Both the position numbers and the translations under genes were made by a program. DNA of 64,000 bases from JAEUKA01 sp035328405 (GTDB taxonomy: Bacteria > Myxococcota_A > Polyangia > Palsa-1104 > JAEUJZ01). The stretch spans positions 1 to 64,000 of the forward strand of contig DAOLIT010000024.1 of NCBI GenBank assembly GCA_035328405.1. The letters are read 5' to 3'. The notes beneath the pieces are model-generated. The model saw only the letters and a program-made list of their open reading frames with translations. It was not told the DNA's origin and did not search any database. Positions within the stretch are counted from its first letter, which is position 1. Each line of letters starts with the position of its first letter. Shown here one piece after another: positions 16,683 to 25,211 of this stretch.

Positions 16683-17771
16683 ATGCTGCTGACCATGTTG
16701 GGGGCCCAAAGCCTTTTGTTTCCTGTGACGGTGCTCGATTGGTTGCGTGCGCGCGTGCTCGACCTTTTGGGCAGTTGGGCGATTCCGCTGATGCGGCGGC
16801 CCGAACTTCGGGTGTGCTGGCGAGGCAGCGTCGCGATTCTGGTCGCACTCATCGGTTCGACGTGTTTGCCGCTGTGGATTTTGGCGTTGGGGCCGCTGTT
16901 TCTGGGTGTGCCGCATTTGGTGTCCGACGTGCGGTATTTGATCGTGCGCCCCGGCCATCAAACGTCGCGCAAGATGGCGGCCTGTGTGGGTATCCCTCTT
17001 GTGCTGTGTGGTGTGGGCGGTGGCATGCCGCTGGGTCTTTTGGCGGCCTGCGGCGTGTGTGTGGCGACGCCGGGCAGGCCGTGGCGGCGCGTGCTCGGTC
17101 TGGGTCTTTTGTTGGGTGTGTTGGCGCTTGGTTTTTTTCGCGGGCTGTTTCCGTGGTTCGAGCTGGCACTTGCGCATTTGCACAATCCACTGGCCGTCGT
17201 GCTGTGGCTTCTGTGGCGGCCTCGCCAAGAACGCCTGCACATCTATCCGATTGTGTTTTACCTCCTGGCCGTGTTGGGTCTTGCGACAGGCCTGTTTTCC
17301 GCTTTCCCGTTTGGCCTCGCGTCGGCACCCCGTTTTTCAGAACCCGTGCTCGACTTTTTCCGAGACACGCTCGCGCCCGATTTTGCCGAACCGTGGGGCA
17401 CGCGCCTTGTGCTCTTGTATTGCTTTGGGCAAATGGTCCATTACTCGATGTGGCTCCAAGTGATTCCCGAGGAGGATCGCCCAAGACCCACACCTCGCAC
17501 CTTTGCCGCCACGTTTCGGGTGTTGGGCCAAGATTTGTCTGTGCCGCTGTTTGCGTGTGCGCTGGTCACGATGGCGGGCTTATGGGTGTATGCGCTGCGT
17601 GATTTGTGGTCTGCGCGAGAAGCGTATTTTCGGATTGCCACATTTCATGGCTATCTCGAAATCTGTGCGCTGATGTATTGGTTTGTTGCAGCGCAAAGGC
17701 CTCAAAAACCGCGCACCCTCCTCCAAACCGCAAGAGGCAATCTTCCGGTCAGCCCAGACGCCACCGCATAG
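16683..17771 (+). CDS. polytopic membrane protein with conserved-looking His residues
   Basis: Not firmly recognised. A 362-residue protein with roughly eight to nine hydrophobic helices and no signal peptide. Histidines lie in or beside membrane segments: H78 in GVPHLVSDVRYL, H165/H167 in AHLHNP, H253 in GQMVHYSMWLQ and H322 in TFHGYLEI. The GVPHxxxD motif and the spread of His recall the Brp/Blh carotene-cleaving family, in which membrane His residues bind iron, but overall similarity is not clear by eye. The start is uncertain (weak ribosome-binding site; ATG 16695 is also possible). It is divergent from acs with about 50 bp between starts, and convergent with the EF-hand gene. Confidence 0.65.
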   Translation: MLLTMLGAQSLLFPVTVLDWLRARVLDLLGSWAIPLMRRPELRVCWRGSVAILVALIGSTCLPLWILALGPLFLGVPHLVSDVRYLIVRPGHQTSRKMAACVGIPLVLCGVGGGMPLGLLAACGVCVATPGRPWRRVLGLGLLLGVLALGFFRGLFPWFELALAHLHNPLAVVLWLLWRPRQERLHIYPIVFYLLAVLGLATGLFSAFPFGLASAPRFSEPVLDFFRDTLAPDFAEPWGTRLVLLYCFGQMVHYSMWLQVIPEEDRPRPTPRTFAATFRVLGQDLSVPLFACALVTMAGLWVYALRDLWSAREAYFRIATFHGYLEICALMYWFVAAQRPQKPRTLLQTARGNLPVSPDATA

Positions 17772-17790
17772 AGCCGTTCAAGCGTTCAAT

Positions 17791-17810
17791 CGGCGCGAAT
17801 CGGCGCGAAT
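17791..17810. repeat. 10-bp tandem duplication between convergent genes
   Basis: CGGCGCGAAT occurs twice head to tail, ending at the stop codon of the EF-hand gene. It looks like a simple slippage duplication in the short convergent intergenic space. No hairpin or T-run terminator is visible here. Confidence 0.5.
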
Positions 17811-20012
17811 CTACTTTTTGTCCAAGGAATCGATCGGGGGCTTGTGACTGGGGGCGAGTGGGCCCAACACCTTGGTGCTCTTTGCGCGCTCTGGAAGCAG
17901 CGGATCGATGCGTCCTGCGTACCACGCGAGCGCCGTTCCCAGAAGAAGCAGCAAAAAGACCCACAGCGGCCAAAGGCTGCGTTTTTCAGCGAACGGATCT
18001 TTGAGGGCCCGTTCGGCACCTTTGGGAAGCTTGGGCAGGTCGGTCAGCGCAGCGGCAAACGCCGGCGTGATTTTCACCCTTCCATTGAGCGCCCAGCCGT
18101 TCGCGTCCAAGATCGGTCCGATGTTGCGCTGCCGCAGTTTCAACCAAGCCACAAACACCGCCGGCCCCGACACCGAGAGCATCAGCGCCAAGAGCCCGAG
18201 CGGCATGTAGTACCCCAGGCCAAAGAACATCGCCAAGAGGCTGGTCGCAAACGTCGCGATGCCGCCGACCGCAACGCCGACCGCAGCGACCGTGCCGATA
18301 TCGATCCCTTTTTTCACGGGCGTGGGCTCGGCGATTTTGGTTTTGTCAGCCTGCGAGGCGGCGACCGATGCGGTTTCGACCTGCTTTTGCGATTCGGCAG
18401 CGGCGGCGGCGGCGCGTTTGGCGACTTGCTCTTCGATCAGGCGAATCAGGTTTTTGTACGGCGCAAAAAAGGCCTGGCGAAGGCTGATGGGGTTGTCGAT
18501 GAGCTTGGTAATCGTGGCATCCCAGTCGAGGCCCTGGCGGTCATAGAACACGCCGTTTCGGCCCACCATCAGGTTGTCCACGTCTCCGTTTGTGAACGCT
18601 GCGACGATCGACCGCTTTGCTCCGCCCGGTCGCGACAAATCGCAATACGCCAAATGGACCTTCGACAAGCCAGCCAGCGCGGCGTGTTTGCCCGGATCGG
18701 AAACCGGCAGGCACAAATGACACGCGCGACCATCTAAATAGAGCGTTCCAGCCACAAACGTCGCCGGTTTTCCGCTGAAAAAAATCGCGAAGCTGACGAA
18801 GTTTTGCAAAAGCCGCAGAAAATCGCGCTGGCACCGCACGAGCTTTTCCAAATCGTCGAATTGGGCCAATTCCGGCGCGACGGCGAGGTCTTCAGCGATC
18901 ATCGCGGAAATGTTGGCTTTGTGATCACTTTGCACAAGCCACCGCAGCCTGTCTGCGCCCAAGCACTCGACTTTCGTCGTCGGTTTTTCGGCCTGCCACG
19001 CTTCGTATGCAGAGAGTTTTTGCACAAGCAATTTCCATTCCGTTTCGGACAGCGTGGTTTGTTCCGGGGACAGCAATTTTCCGACGGCATCCTGTGCCAG
19101 CGTCCGCAGTTTGTCGGCCCATGCAGGGTTTGCGTTTTTGCACAGAGGCAATGGTTTGTCGGCTGCCACCTGCGCGAGCGGCAGTTTGAGCAGTTCCGCC
19201 GGACATTCCGCCAAATCTTTGGCTGCGACCGCCGCCCATTCCGCGTCGTTTCCACCGAGCACCGCCAGCATCCGCGGGTCAAACGCCGCCAAATGGCACC
19301 GCGTAAAAAAATCGTCCACTTTGGCTCGCACCGCTCGCACGGCTTGCGCAGCGGCGGCGGTCGCGTCCCCGAGCGGCAAAATGTCCTTGGAACCCTCCGA
19401 CTTCGCAAGCCACGCCAAATAGGCTTCTGCGTCTGCGAAAAATCCATCGACGTGAGCCTGATCAACCCCGTCGGTGTTGCTGAGATCGGCGCTTTTGCCG
19501 AGCGTCGCCAAGATGTCCCCAATCGTTTTTTGCACCTCGGGATCGGACGCGGCTTCTTTTGGAATGACGCCATCGCCATTTTTCGTCGGGTCCGAGACCA
19601 GCTTGACCCGATCGGCCAGGTCGGCCACGTCGATTTGGCTCGCTTGCGGCTGCCCCAGAATTGACAAGACCCGTTTCACCGTCGCGAGCATTGCTCGACC
19701 CGCCTCGGTTTTTTCGTTCAGGGCGGCCAGCGGCACATACGACCGGCTCGTCAAAAGATCATCCGGCGATTTCAGGACCTCGGTCAGCCAATCGATCGCC
19801 GCAAACAACTCGGGGGGACGCAATCGCCCGTCTTTGTCCGTGTCCAGCAAGTGGAGCGTCCGTTCCTCGATGTCGAGTCCCTGTGTCGGACATGCCAGCG
19901 CCACCCACAACTTTTGGTCCAATTCGCGAAGGTGAACCAAGTCCTGCCCGTTGCGAAACACAACCTGATCGAGCCCCCCGGCCCGATAAAACTTGAAGCG
20001 ATGATTGGCCAT
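17811..20012 (-). CDS. EF-hand calcium-binding membrane protein
   Basis: Large protein of 733 residues. It has no signal peptide. A canonical EF-hand loop, DTDKDGRLRPPE, lies at residues 57-68, and a second, degenerate loop (DPTKNGDGVI) lies near 140. The long middle region is helical and Ala/Leu-rich. Four hydrophobic segments fill the last 190 residues (GTVAAVGVAVGGIATFATSL, MFFGLGYYMPLGLLALML, VFVAWLKL, LWPLWVFLLLLLGTALAWYAG). An Ala/Glu/Lys coiled-coil-like stretch (VAKRAAAAAAESQKQVETA) precedes them. Similar proteins occur in other delta-group bacteria with unknown role; calcium-responsive membrane function is inference. ATG 20012 is chosen over TTG 20015. It stands alone on its strand. 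Confidence 0.7.
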   Translation of the reverse strand: MANHRFKFYRAGGLDQVVFRNGQDLVHLRELDQKLWVALACPTQGLDIEERTLHLLDTDKDGRLRPPELFAAIDWLTEVLKSPDDLLTSRSYVPLAALNEKTEAGRAMLATVKRVLSILGQPQASQIDVADLADRVKLVSDPTKNGDGVIPKEAASDPEVQKTIGDILATLGKSADLSNTDGVDQAHVDGFFADAEAYLAWLAKSEGSKDILPLGDATAAAAQAVRAVRAKVDDFFTRCHLAAFDPRMLAVLGGNDAEWAAVAAKDLAECPAELLKLPLAQVAADKPLPLCKNANPAWADKLRTLAQDAVGKLLSPEQTTLSETEWKLLVQKLSAYEAWQAEKPTTKVECLGADRLRWLVQSDHKANISAMIAEDLAVAPELAQFDDLEKLVRCQRDFLRLLQNFVSFAIFFSGKPATFVAGTLYLDGRACHLCLPVSDPGKHAALAGLSKVHLAYCDLSRPGGAKRSIVAAFTNGDVDNLMVGRNGVFYDRQGLDWDATITKLIDNPISLRQAFFAPYKNLIRLIEEQVAKRAAAAAAESQKQVETASVAASQADKTKIAEPTPVKKGIDIGTVAAVGVAVGGIATFATSLLAMFFGLGYYMPLGLLALMLSVSGPAVFVAWLKLRQRNIGPILDANGWALNGRVKITPAFAAALTDLPKLPKGAERALKDPFAEKRSLWPLWVFLLLLLGTALAWYAGRIDPLLPERAKSTKVLGPLAPSHKPPIDSLDKK

Positions 20013-20186
20013 CAAACCAATCTACAGGAATCCCTCAAACCACAGAAAGCGGCAAATGCACAGAAAACGACAATTCTTCCAACTTCACACAGCGCAAGAC
20101 TCGAGCATCCCGGAGGGGGACCACCACCATGCGAACAGTCCTTGTGACTTTATAACCGCTGAATAGGAATCGGTTTATATTGAAGT

Positions 20187-20666
20187 CTATCTGTCGAAAT
20201 GGGTGGATTTCCGGGCCTCGGAAAGGCGTTTTCGTTGTCCGAAAAAAACGACAATTGCGGACAAAAGAAAGACCGCGCAGAACGCAAGGGAAAAAGACAA
20301 CATTCGGCCTGCGGAAAACAGCACGCCGAACAACATCGTCAATGTAGGTAAAATGATAGGAACGGCAATAAAAAGGGGAAAAGCAGCTTTGAGATAGGCT
20401 TTGCGCTGGGCTTGTGTGGAAATGTTCTTGCAAAAAGGACAGGCGGCCAGGGAGGCTGCGAACTGCGCTTTCTTTTCCAATGTTCGCTGCGCCTTTTTCC
20501 AGGCTTCTTTTTGAAAATAGCTGTTGCGGCCTCTGATGGGCTCGTCTTCAGAGTCAGAAAACGCATCTGGATCGTGGAAAGTTGCCTGCGCTTCTTTGCC
20601 GCATAGCGTGCAGCGAAACGTAATCGCACAGGTTTTCGGATAAAAAAGCGGGCCCGCCGAATCCAT
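20187..20666 (-). CDS. zinc-ribbon protein with two membrane helices
   Basis: Small membrane protein of 159 residues, not recognised as a named family. Two Cys pairs, CTLCGK (about residue 19) and CPFCKN (about residue 76), could form one zinc ribbon split by a charged helical insert (SDSEDEPIRGRNSYFQ). Two hydrophobic helices follow (FPLFIAVPIILPTLTMLFGV, FSLAFCAVFLLSAIVVFFG), then a basic tail. Its ATG overlaps the stop of the upstream beta-barrel gene by one base (TGATG), so translation is probably coupled. The frame is open further upstream inside the beta-barrel gene, but only the part from 20666 looks like a protein. Confidence 0.65.
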   Translation of the reverse strand: MDSAGPLFYPKTCAITFRCTLCGKEAQATFHDPDAFSDSEDEPIRGRNSYFQKEAWKKAQRTLEKKAQFAASLAACPFCKNISTQAQRKAYLKAAFPLFIAVPIILPTLTMLFGVLFSAGRMLSFSLAFCAVFLLSAIVVFFGQRKRLSEARKSTHFDR

Positions 20667-22000
20667 CAGTATTGTTCGTATCCGACAGAGAACACAAAGG
20701 TGGTTAACGCACCGACCGTAGATGTTGCGGTTGCCACGTTTGTAAGGCCCACAAACAAGGGTTCCAGTTCCAAACGCAAAGACACCGCTCGTGTACGGCC
20801 CGAGGGCAAATTGCGCAGTGGCACGTCCGCTCCAAAACGAGCGAGGAAACCACCGGCCAGACCGCCTCCTCCGTATCGATCCGTGCTGGCATACCCAATC
20901 GCGGGGCCCACGGAGGCAACCCACGAACGCGCGAAGTGAAGCTGGCCGAGGGCAGAAAGCGCGGCCTTGGTGCCCAAGAACGAAGGGCCGACCAGAAAGC
21001 CGACGCGCGGTTCGGCGAGCAGCGCAAATTGTGGATGTAGGAAATAGCCTGCGCGGAAAGAAAGGGTCAGACCTCCGCCGACGCTTCCTGTGGCCAATTC
21101 GGGCTCCGACACCGTCGCAAGACCCAAACCGCCAGAAACACCCCAAGTGAAACCTTTGGGCAAAGGCGGCAGCGCTGGTTCACTGATGTACACCGGGGGC
21201 GGTGGAGGCATTTCGACCACAGGCGGCGGAGGCGGCGGAGGCGCGGCACTGGCGACACACACATCCAACGACACCGGAGCAAATTGCGTCACCTGGCCGA
21301 GTTCGGGGTCGGTGTACTCAAGTCTGACCTCGACCGGATCGTTTGTTTGGCGCTGAAAGACGACAAACTCACCGTGTTGGCCCTGGTATCCAGCGAAGGT
21401 GGCTACACCGTCGCGGTTGAACACAAAGCGAGCGAGCGACGGATTTTGTCCGAGTCGCAGCGGTTCGCGGGTGCCCGTCGCAAAAAACTGGGTGGTGATG
21501 GCGCAACCGGCCTGGCCATATCCAGCAAAATTGGTTTCGGCGGAAGTGATCATGGTCCGACGGAAAACAAACTTGAGGGGAATCACCATGCCCTGGCTGG
21601 TCAACAGCTTGCTTCCGTCGCGCAACACGACCGAAAAGACGCCGGTGTCCTGCCTGTGAATGTCGAACACCTGCCTGATTTGGTCTCGCAGACGATCGAA
21701 GCGGGCTTTCGACTCAGGATCGCCGTCGCGGACGGGAATTGCGGGCAGGACTTCGAGGCTGATGCGTTCGCCAGGGCCGGTGATTCCCTGGAAGTGAACC
21801 AACCATGTTTTCTGAAGATGGGGCAGCGCGCCGGTGCGGCCTGCCTCGGCGATGTCTCGCTCGATTTGTGCGATGTCTGGGCTGCGTTCGTCCGCCCGTG
21901 TCGATTTGGGAGACAGCAACACGCCCGAGGCGGAACTCACAGCAAGCGCGACACCGAAACCGACCGAGCGAAAAATGACACGTTGTCTGGAAAACCACAT
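20666..22000 (-). CDS. exported beta-barrel protein with polyproline linker
   Basis: Predicted outer-membrane protein of 444 residues. A signal-type N-terminus (VIFRSVGFGVALAVSSASGV) is followed by a soluble region of about 230 residues (LVHFQGITGPGERISLEVLP, CAITTQFFATG). A proline-rich linker (APPPPPPPVVEMPPPPPVY) comes next. The last 170 residues have alternating strands typical of an outer-membrane barrel (GVSGGLGLATV, LLAEPRVGFLVGP, LHFARSWVASVGPAIGY) and end VFSVGYEQY with a terminal aromatic. The soluble head is not recognised. It leads a coupled pair with the zinc-ribbon protein. The start at 22000 gives a plausible signal peptide. Confidence 0.7.
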   Translation of the reverse strand: MWFSRQRVIFRSVGFGVALAVSSASGVLLSPKSTRADERSPDIAQIERDIAEAGRTGALPHLQKTWLVHFQGITGPGERISLEVLPAIPVRDGDPESKARFDRLRDQIRQVFDIHRQDTGVFSVVLRDGSKLLTSQGMVIPLKFVFRRTMITSAETNFAGYGQAGCAITTQFFATGTREPLRLGQNPSLARFVFNRDGVATFAGYQGQHGEFVVFQRQTNDPVEVRLEYTDPELGQVTQFAPVSLDVCVASAAPPPPPPPVVEMPPPPPVYISEPALPPLPKGFTWGVSGGLGLATVSEPELATGSVGGGLTLSFRAGYFLHPQFALLAEPRVGFLVGPSFLGTKAALSALGQLHFARSWVASVGPAIGYASTDRYGGGGLAGGFLARFGADVPLRNLPSGRTRAVSLRLELEPLFVGLTNVATATSTVGALTTFVFSVGYEQY

Positions 22001-22056
22001 GTCGTCTGATTAGCCGCGTCCATCGGGGAGATCAAATTTTTAGGAATGTGGCGGGC

Positions 22057-22632
22057 TTAGGAACCAAATTCAGCGACCAGACTTTGCACTTCTTTCACGA
22101 ATTCTTCTCGGTAATGTCGTTCAAATTCTTGCCACGTACACAACGTTCGGGGGTCTTCGATGCGATCGACAAACAGTCGTCCGTCCAAATGATCAACCTC
22201 GTGTTGAAACGTCCCGGCGGACACGCCTCGCACGACGAAATCCAGGTCGTTTCCGAGGCGATCCCAAGCTTGAACGCGCACGACGGCGAACCGACGGACG
22301 CGGCCTCTCAGATTCGGCACTGAGAGACAACCCTCGAAGTTGGAAAAGGTGCGCGGCGACAAAGGCAGAAGCGTCGGATTGACGAGGACAGTGAGCGGAA
22401 TTTTCGGCTTGTAGGGGTAACGGGCGTTTTGGCCGACCTCGATGACGCAGGCACGGACGCTTTCGTAAACCTGTGGCGCAGCGAGGCCCGCACCGTCGGC
22501 ATCACGCATGGTGGAAATGAGGTCGTCGATAAGCTGTTGCCCCGACGGAGACAGCAGCTCTTCTTTCGAGAGTGGGCGTGCGGTTTTTCGCAATACGGGA
22601 TGACCGATCTGAGCAATTTTTCGCAGCGACAT
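22057..22632 (-). CDS. def: peptide deformylase
   Basis: Removes the formyl group from the N-terminal Met of new proteins, working at the ribosome exit. The 191-residue protein keeps all three family motifs: GAGLAAPQV (residues 47-55), EGCLSVP (C102) and QHEVDHLDG (H144, E145, H148), which bind the metal and act in catalysis. The C-terminus is slightly longer than in E. coli. It is the last gene of an apparent operon prfB, THUMP methyltransferase, def, with a 9-bp gap after the methyltransferase. Confidence 0.96.
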   Translation of the reverse strand: MSLRKIAQIGHPVLRKTARPLSKEELLSPSGQQLIDDLISTMRDADGAGLAAPQVYESVRACVIEVGQNARYPYKPKIPLTVLVNPTLLPLSPRTFSNFEGCLSVPNLRGRVRRFAVVRVQAWDRLGNDLDFVVRGVSAGTFQHEVDHLDGRLFVDRIEDPRTLCTWQEFERHYREEFVKEVQSLVAEFGS

Positions 22633-22641
22633 GGTTGTGCA

Positions 22642-23799
22642 TCATACAGGCTGGGCCGGGGGCGCCGGCTGGGCAAAAAGGCCTACACGCAGACCTCCGT
22701 TGTGGAGTGTCTCGACGCGGCGAGGACAACCGGCTGCGGTTGCGAGCTTTGGGTCGGGCGTAAACACAAACAGCCGAAAAGCAGGATGGCGACGAACAAG
22801 CTGGAACAGCGAGCGGTACGTGGCGACGATCTGCCCGTCGCGCAGCCGCTTTCCATACGGCGGGTTGCACACAATCAGACCGGCTTTCACCGTCGGGAGC
22901 GTCAACTGTTTTACGGAACAAGTTTGGAAAACAATGTGCTGGGAGACGTTGGCTCGTTCGGCGTTGTTTCGAGCCAAATCGACCATGCGCGGGTCGTGGT
23001 CGCTCGCAAAAATCGGCGCGAGAGGCTGAGGTCGCTCGTTCGATTTCGTGTGGGCGACGAGAGTTTCCCACACCGGCTTAGAAAACAAGGGCCAATCGAA
23101 AAACGCAAACCGGCGGAGCAAGCCGGGGGCTCGCAAAAGCGCAAGGTGCGCGGCCTCGATCGCGAGTGTGCCGGACCCACACATGGGATCACACAGGGCG
23201 ACTTGTCCGTCAAAACCAGACAGGGAAAGCAAGGCGGGCGCAAGAGTTTCGCGCATCGGGGCGTGGCCGTCCTGTTGGCGATATCCGCGTTTGTGCAAAA
23301 GTTCGCCCGACGAATCGACGGAAAACAGAAACTCGTCCTGTTCGCCGCGCGCGAAAACATGAAGAAGCGGGGCGTCGGGATCTTGGGTCTGCACAACGCC
23401 CGAATCGCCAAGTGCCGACACGACGCGCTCGGCGATCGCATCGGAATGAAACAACCGACATTTGTGCGCGGCCACCGAGACGCGCAGACGAACCATCGGG
23501 GCTGCAAACCGGGGCCAGGGCAGCGCAGCCGCCTTTTTTCGCAATTCCGAAAAGTGCAGCGCGCGAAAACGACCAACCCGAAGCAAAACGCGCGTCGCTG
23601 TGCGCGACTCCAAATTGGCGCGGAAAAGGGTTTCGAGAGAACCCCAAACCGTCGTCCCGCCTGCCTCGGAGCGCCGGGCAGAGTCGGGAAACAGTGCGGA
23701 CAATTCGTGAAAAAGGCAGGTTTCCAAACCGGGAGCAGCGACGGCAAACCATTCGACCCGCGTCGAAGATGACAAAACATGGGACGCGACGCTGGACAT
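22642..23799 (-). CDS. THUMP-domain rRNA methyltransferase (RlmL N-terminal-half-like)
   Basis: S-adenosylmethionine-dependent RNA N2-guanine methyltransferase of 385 residues. A ferredoxin-like/THUMP region covers about residues 15-165 (AAPGLETCLFHEL...). The Rossmann methyltransferase core follows, with DPMCGSGTLAIEAAHLA (204-220) for SAM and NPPYGKRL (312-319) for the target base amino group. The size and order match stand-alone RlmL-type (YpsC-like) proteins that modify 23S rRNA near G2445; no RlmK half is present. The exact target is inferred. It sits between prfB (6-bp gap) and def (9-bp gap). Confidence 0.9.
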   Translation of the reverse strand: MSSVASHVLSSSTRVEWFAVAAPGLETCLFHELSALFPDSARRSEAGGTTVWGSLETLFRANLESRTATRVLLRVGRFRALHFSELRKKAAALPWPRFAAPMVRLRVSVAAHKCRLFHSDAIAERVVSALGDSGVVQTQDPDAPLLHVFARGEQDEFLFSVDSSGELLHKRGYRQQDGHAPMRETLAPALLSLSGFDGQVALCDPMCGSGTLAIEAAHLALLRAPGLLRRFAFFDWPLFSKPVWETLVAHTKSNERPQPLAPIFASDHDPRMVDLARNNAERANVSQHIVFQTCSVKQLTLPTVKAGLIVCNPPYGKRLRDGQIVATYRSLFQLVRRHPAFRLFVFTPDPKLATAAGCPRRVETLHNGGLRVGLFAQPAPPAQPV

Positions 23800-23805
23800 C
23801 TGGGC

Positions 23806-24913
23806 TCAGCTTGCGGCTTGGATCAAATAGGTCTTGATAAATTCGTCCAAATCGCCGTCGAGAACAGCATCGACGTTGCCGATTTTGAGATCGCAGCGGT
23901 GGTCGGTAACGAGGCGATAAGGTGCGAGAACGTAGGAGCGAATCTGACTGCCCCACTCGATGGATTTTTTTTGGCTGTTGGCTGCGTCGATTTTGGCTTC
24001 TTGCTCGCGCAGTTTTTGGGCGTAAAGCATGGCTCGCAGCATTTTCATCGCGGTCGAACGGTTCTTGTGTTGAGACCGTTCAGATTGGCATTTGGCGACG
24101 AGGCCACTGGGTTTGTGGATGAGCCGTACGGCGCTTTCCGTTTTGTTGACGTGCTGTCCGCCGGCACCACCTGACCGCATCGTCTGGACTTCCAGGTCCT
24201 CGTCGCGGATGTCGATTTCGATGGAATCGTCGATTTCGGGGTAGACATACACGGCAGCAAAGGCGGTGTGCCGTCGGGCATTCGAGTCAAACGGAGAAAT
24301 TCTCACCAGACGATGCACGCCGCTCTCGGCTTTCAAATAGCCGAAGGCATTTTGGCCCCGGACGGCGAAGCTGACGGATTTGATGCCCGCTTCCTCGCCC
24401 TCTTGAAGGTCAAGTTCTTCGATGGAGTAGCCTCGGCGCTCGGCCCAGCGGTAGTACATCCGTCTGAGCATGTCGGCCCAATCCTGCGCATCAACGCCGC
24501 CAGCCCCGGAATTGATCGATACGAGCGCGTCGGTGTGATCCTGCTCGCCGGAGAGCATCCGACGAAGTTCCATCGCCTCGATGGATTTCTCGACGAGGCG
24601 AGCCTGTCGCAGGGCCTCGGTCGCTTCGGTTTCGTCTTGCGCTTCCTCGGCCAATTCGAGCAAGACTTTGGCGTCCTGAAGTTCGCGAGTAAACCGTTGC
24701 CAATCCCCGACGGTGGCTTTGTGCGCAGCCTGTTCCCGCAAAAGACCCTGCGCCTTGTCTTGTTGGTTCCAAAAAGCGGGGTCCGACGAGATTTGTTCCA
24801 GTTCCAGCAGTCGCTCTTCCAGTTTTTCGATGTCAAAGATGCCCTCGGAGAGCAGCAAGCCGCTCCCCAAGGGACCGCAGAAGTTCGTGCGTTTTTTGTG
24901 TTTCAAGCGCCAT
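23806..24913 (-). CDS. prfB: peptide chain release factor 2, programmed +1 frameshift
   Basis: RF2 recognises UGA and UAA and triggers peptide release. Translation starts at ATG 24913 (MALETQKTHELLRSLGERL) and reads 26 codons to an in-frame TGA at 24835-24833. A +1 shift at CTT-TGA-C (24838-24832) continues as DIEKLEERLLELEQ for 342 more residues, giving 368 in all, close to the E. coli length. A purine-rich CGAGGG just upstream of CTT fits the internal Shine-Dalgarno stimulator. The catalytic GGQ is at about 251-253 (SGGAGGQHVNK), and the RF2-type SPF motif is in VRISPFDSNARR. The shift gives autoregulation by RF2 level. It is the first gene of a three-gene operon. Confidence 0.96.
24832..24846 (-). 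promoter_or_regulatory. prfB: prfB programmed +1 frameshift site
   Basis: On the minus strand the sequence reads CGAGGGCATCTTTGAC. CTT is the slippery P-site codon, TGA the poorly read stop followed by C, and GAGGG the upstream anti-Shine-Dalgarno contact. Frame 0 ends exactly here, and RF2 homology resumes in frame +1. It is the classical bacterial prfB recoding signal. Confidence 0.95.
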
Positions 24914-25109
24914 GTGAAGTGGGATGGAACTAACACAAACCGCGCAAATGCGGACCAAAAATAGGCCCTCCTTTCCCAAACGGCGGCACAGGCAGGCACG
25001 CGGTTGACGGCATCGTCGATTTGATGGTTGGACCATGATTTTGCGGTTTTTTGCGAGCCAAACCACACGTTTTGCCGCTTGTTCTCTCCGTCGCTGCCAA
25101 GCTTGTCTC

Positions 25110-25137
25110 TTGCGCGACGCGCCGAGCTTCTGATATA
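25110..25137 (+). promoter_or_regulatory. possible promoter of the rimP-nusA-infB operon
   Basis: TTGCGC (25110-25115), 16 bp, then GATATA (25132-25137) makes a moderate sigma70-like promoter. Transcription from it would start near 25145, just upstream of the terminator-like hairpin, giving a short attenuated leader. Evidence is pattern only. Confidence 0.35.
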
Positions 25138-25170
25138 GGCGGAGATACATTTTGGTAGGAATCCACGGAA

Positions 25171-25201
25171 GGTGGGTCCGCCCGGACCCGCCTTTTTTTT
25201 T
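25171..25201 (+). terminator. intrinsic terminator/attenuator in the rimP leader
   Basis: GGTGGGTCC (25171-25179), loop GCCC, GGACCCGCC (25184-25192) forms a 9-bp stem with one G-T mismatch that can pair as G-U in RNA, followed by nine T (25193-25201). The plus-strand orientation and T-run fit rho-independent termination. It lies 10 bp before rimP ATG, so it cannot terminate any upstream plus-strand gene (the upstream gene is on the minus strand). It most likely attenuates the rimP-nusA-ylxR-infB operon. Confidence 0.8.
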
Positions 25202-25211
25202 GAAAAAAGCC

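Larger units (their letters stand above)
24914..25211. other. divergent intergenic region between prfB and rimP operons
   Basis: 298 bp with no credible gene. It must hold the promoters of both translation operons. The only firm elements I see are the rimP-side promoter candidate near 25110-25139 and the terminator-like hairpin at 25171-25201. No tRNA is visible, unlike enterobacteria where metY precedes rimP. Confidence 0.6.

Noticed and set aside
24833..24835. prfB as a frameshifted pseudogene
   Set aside because: The break is exactly at the known CTT-TGA-C recoding signal, and the rest of RF2 is intact.
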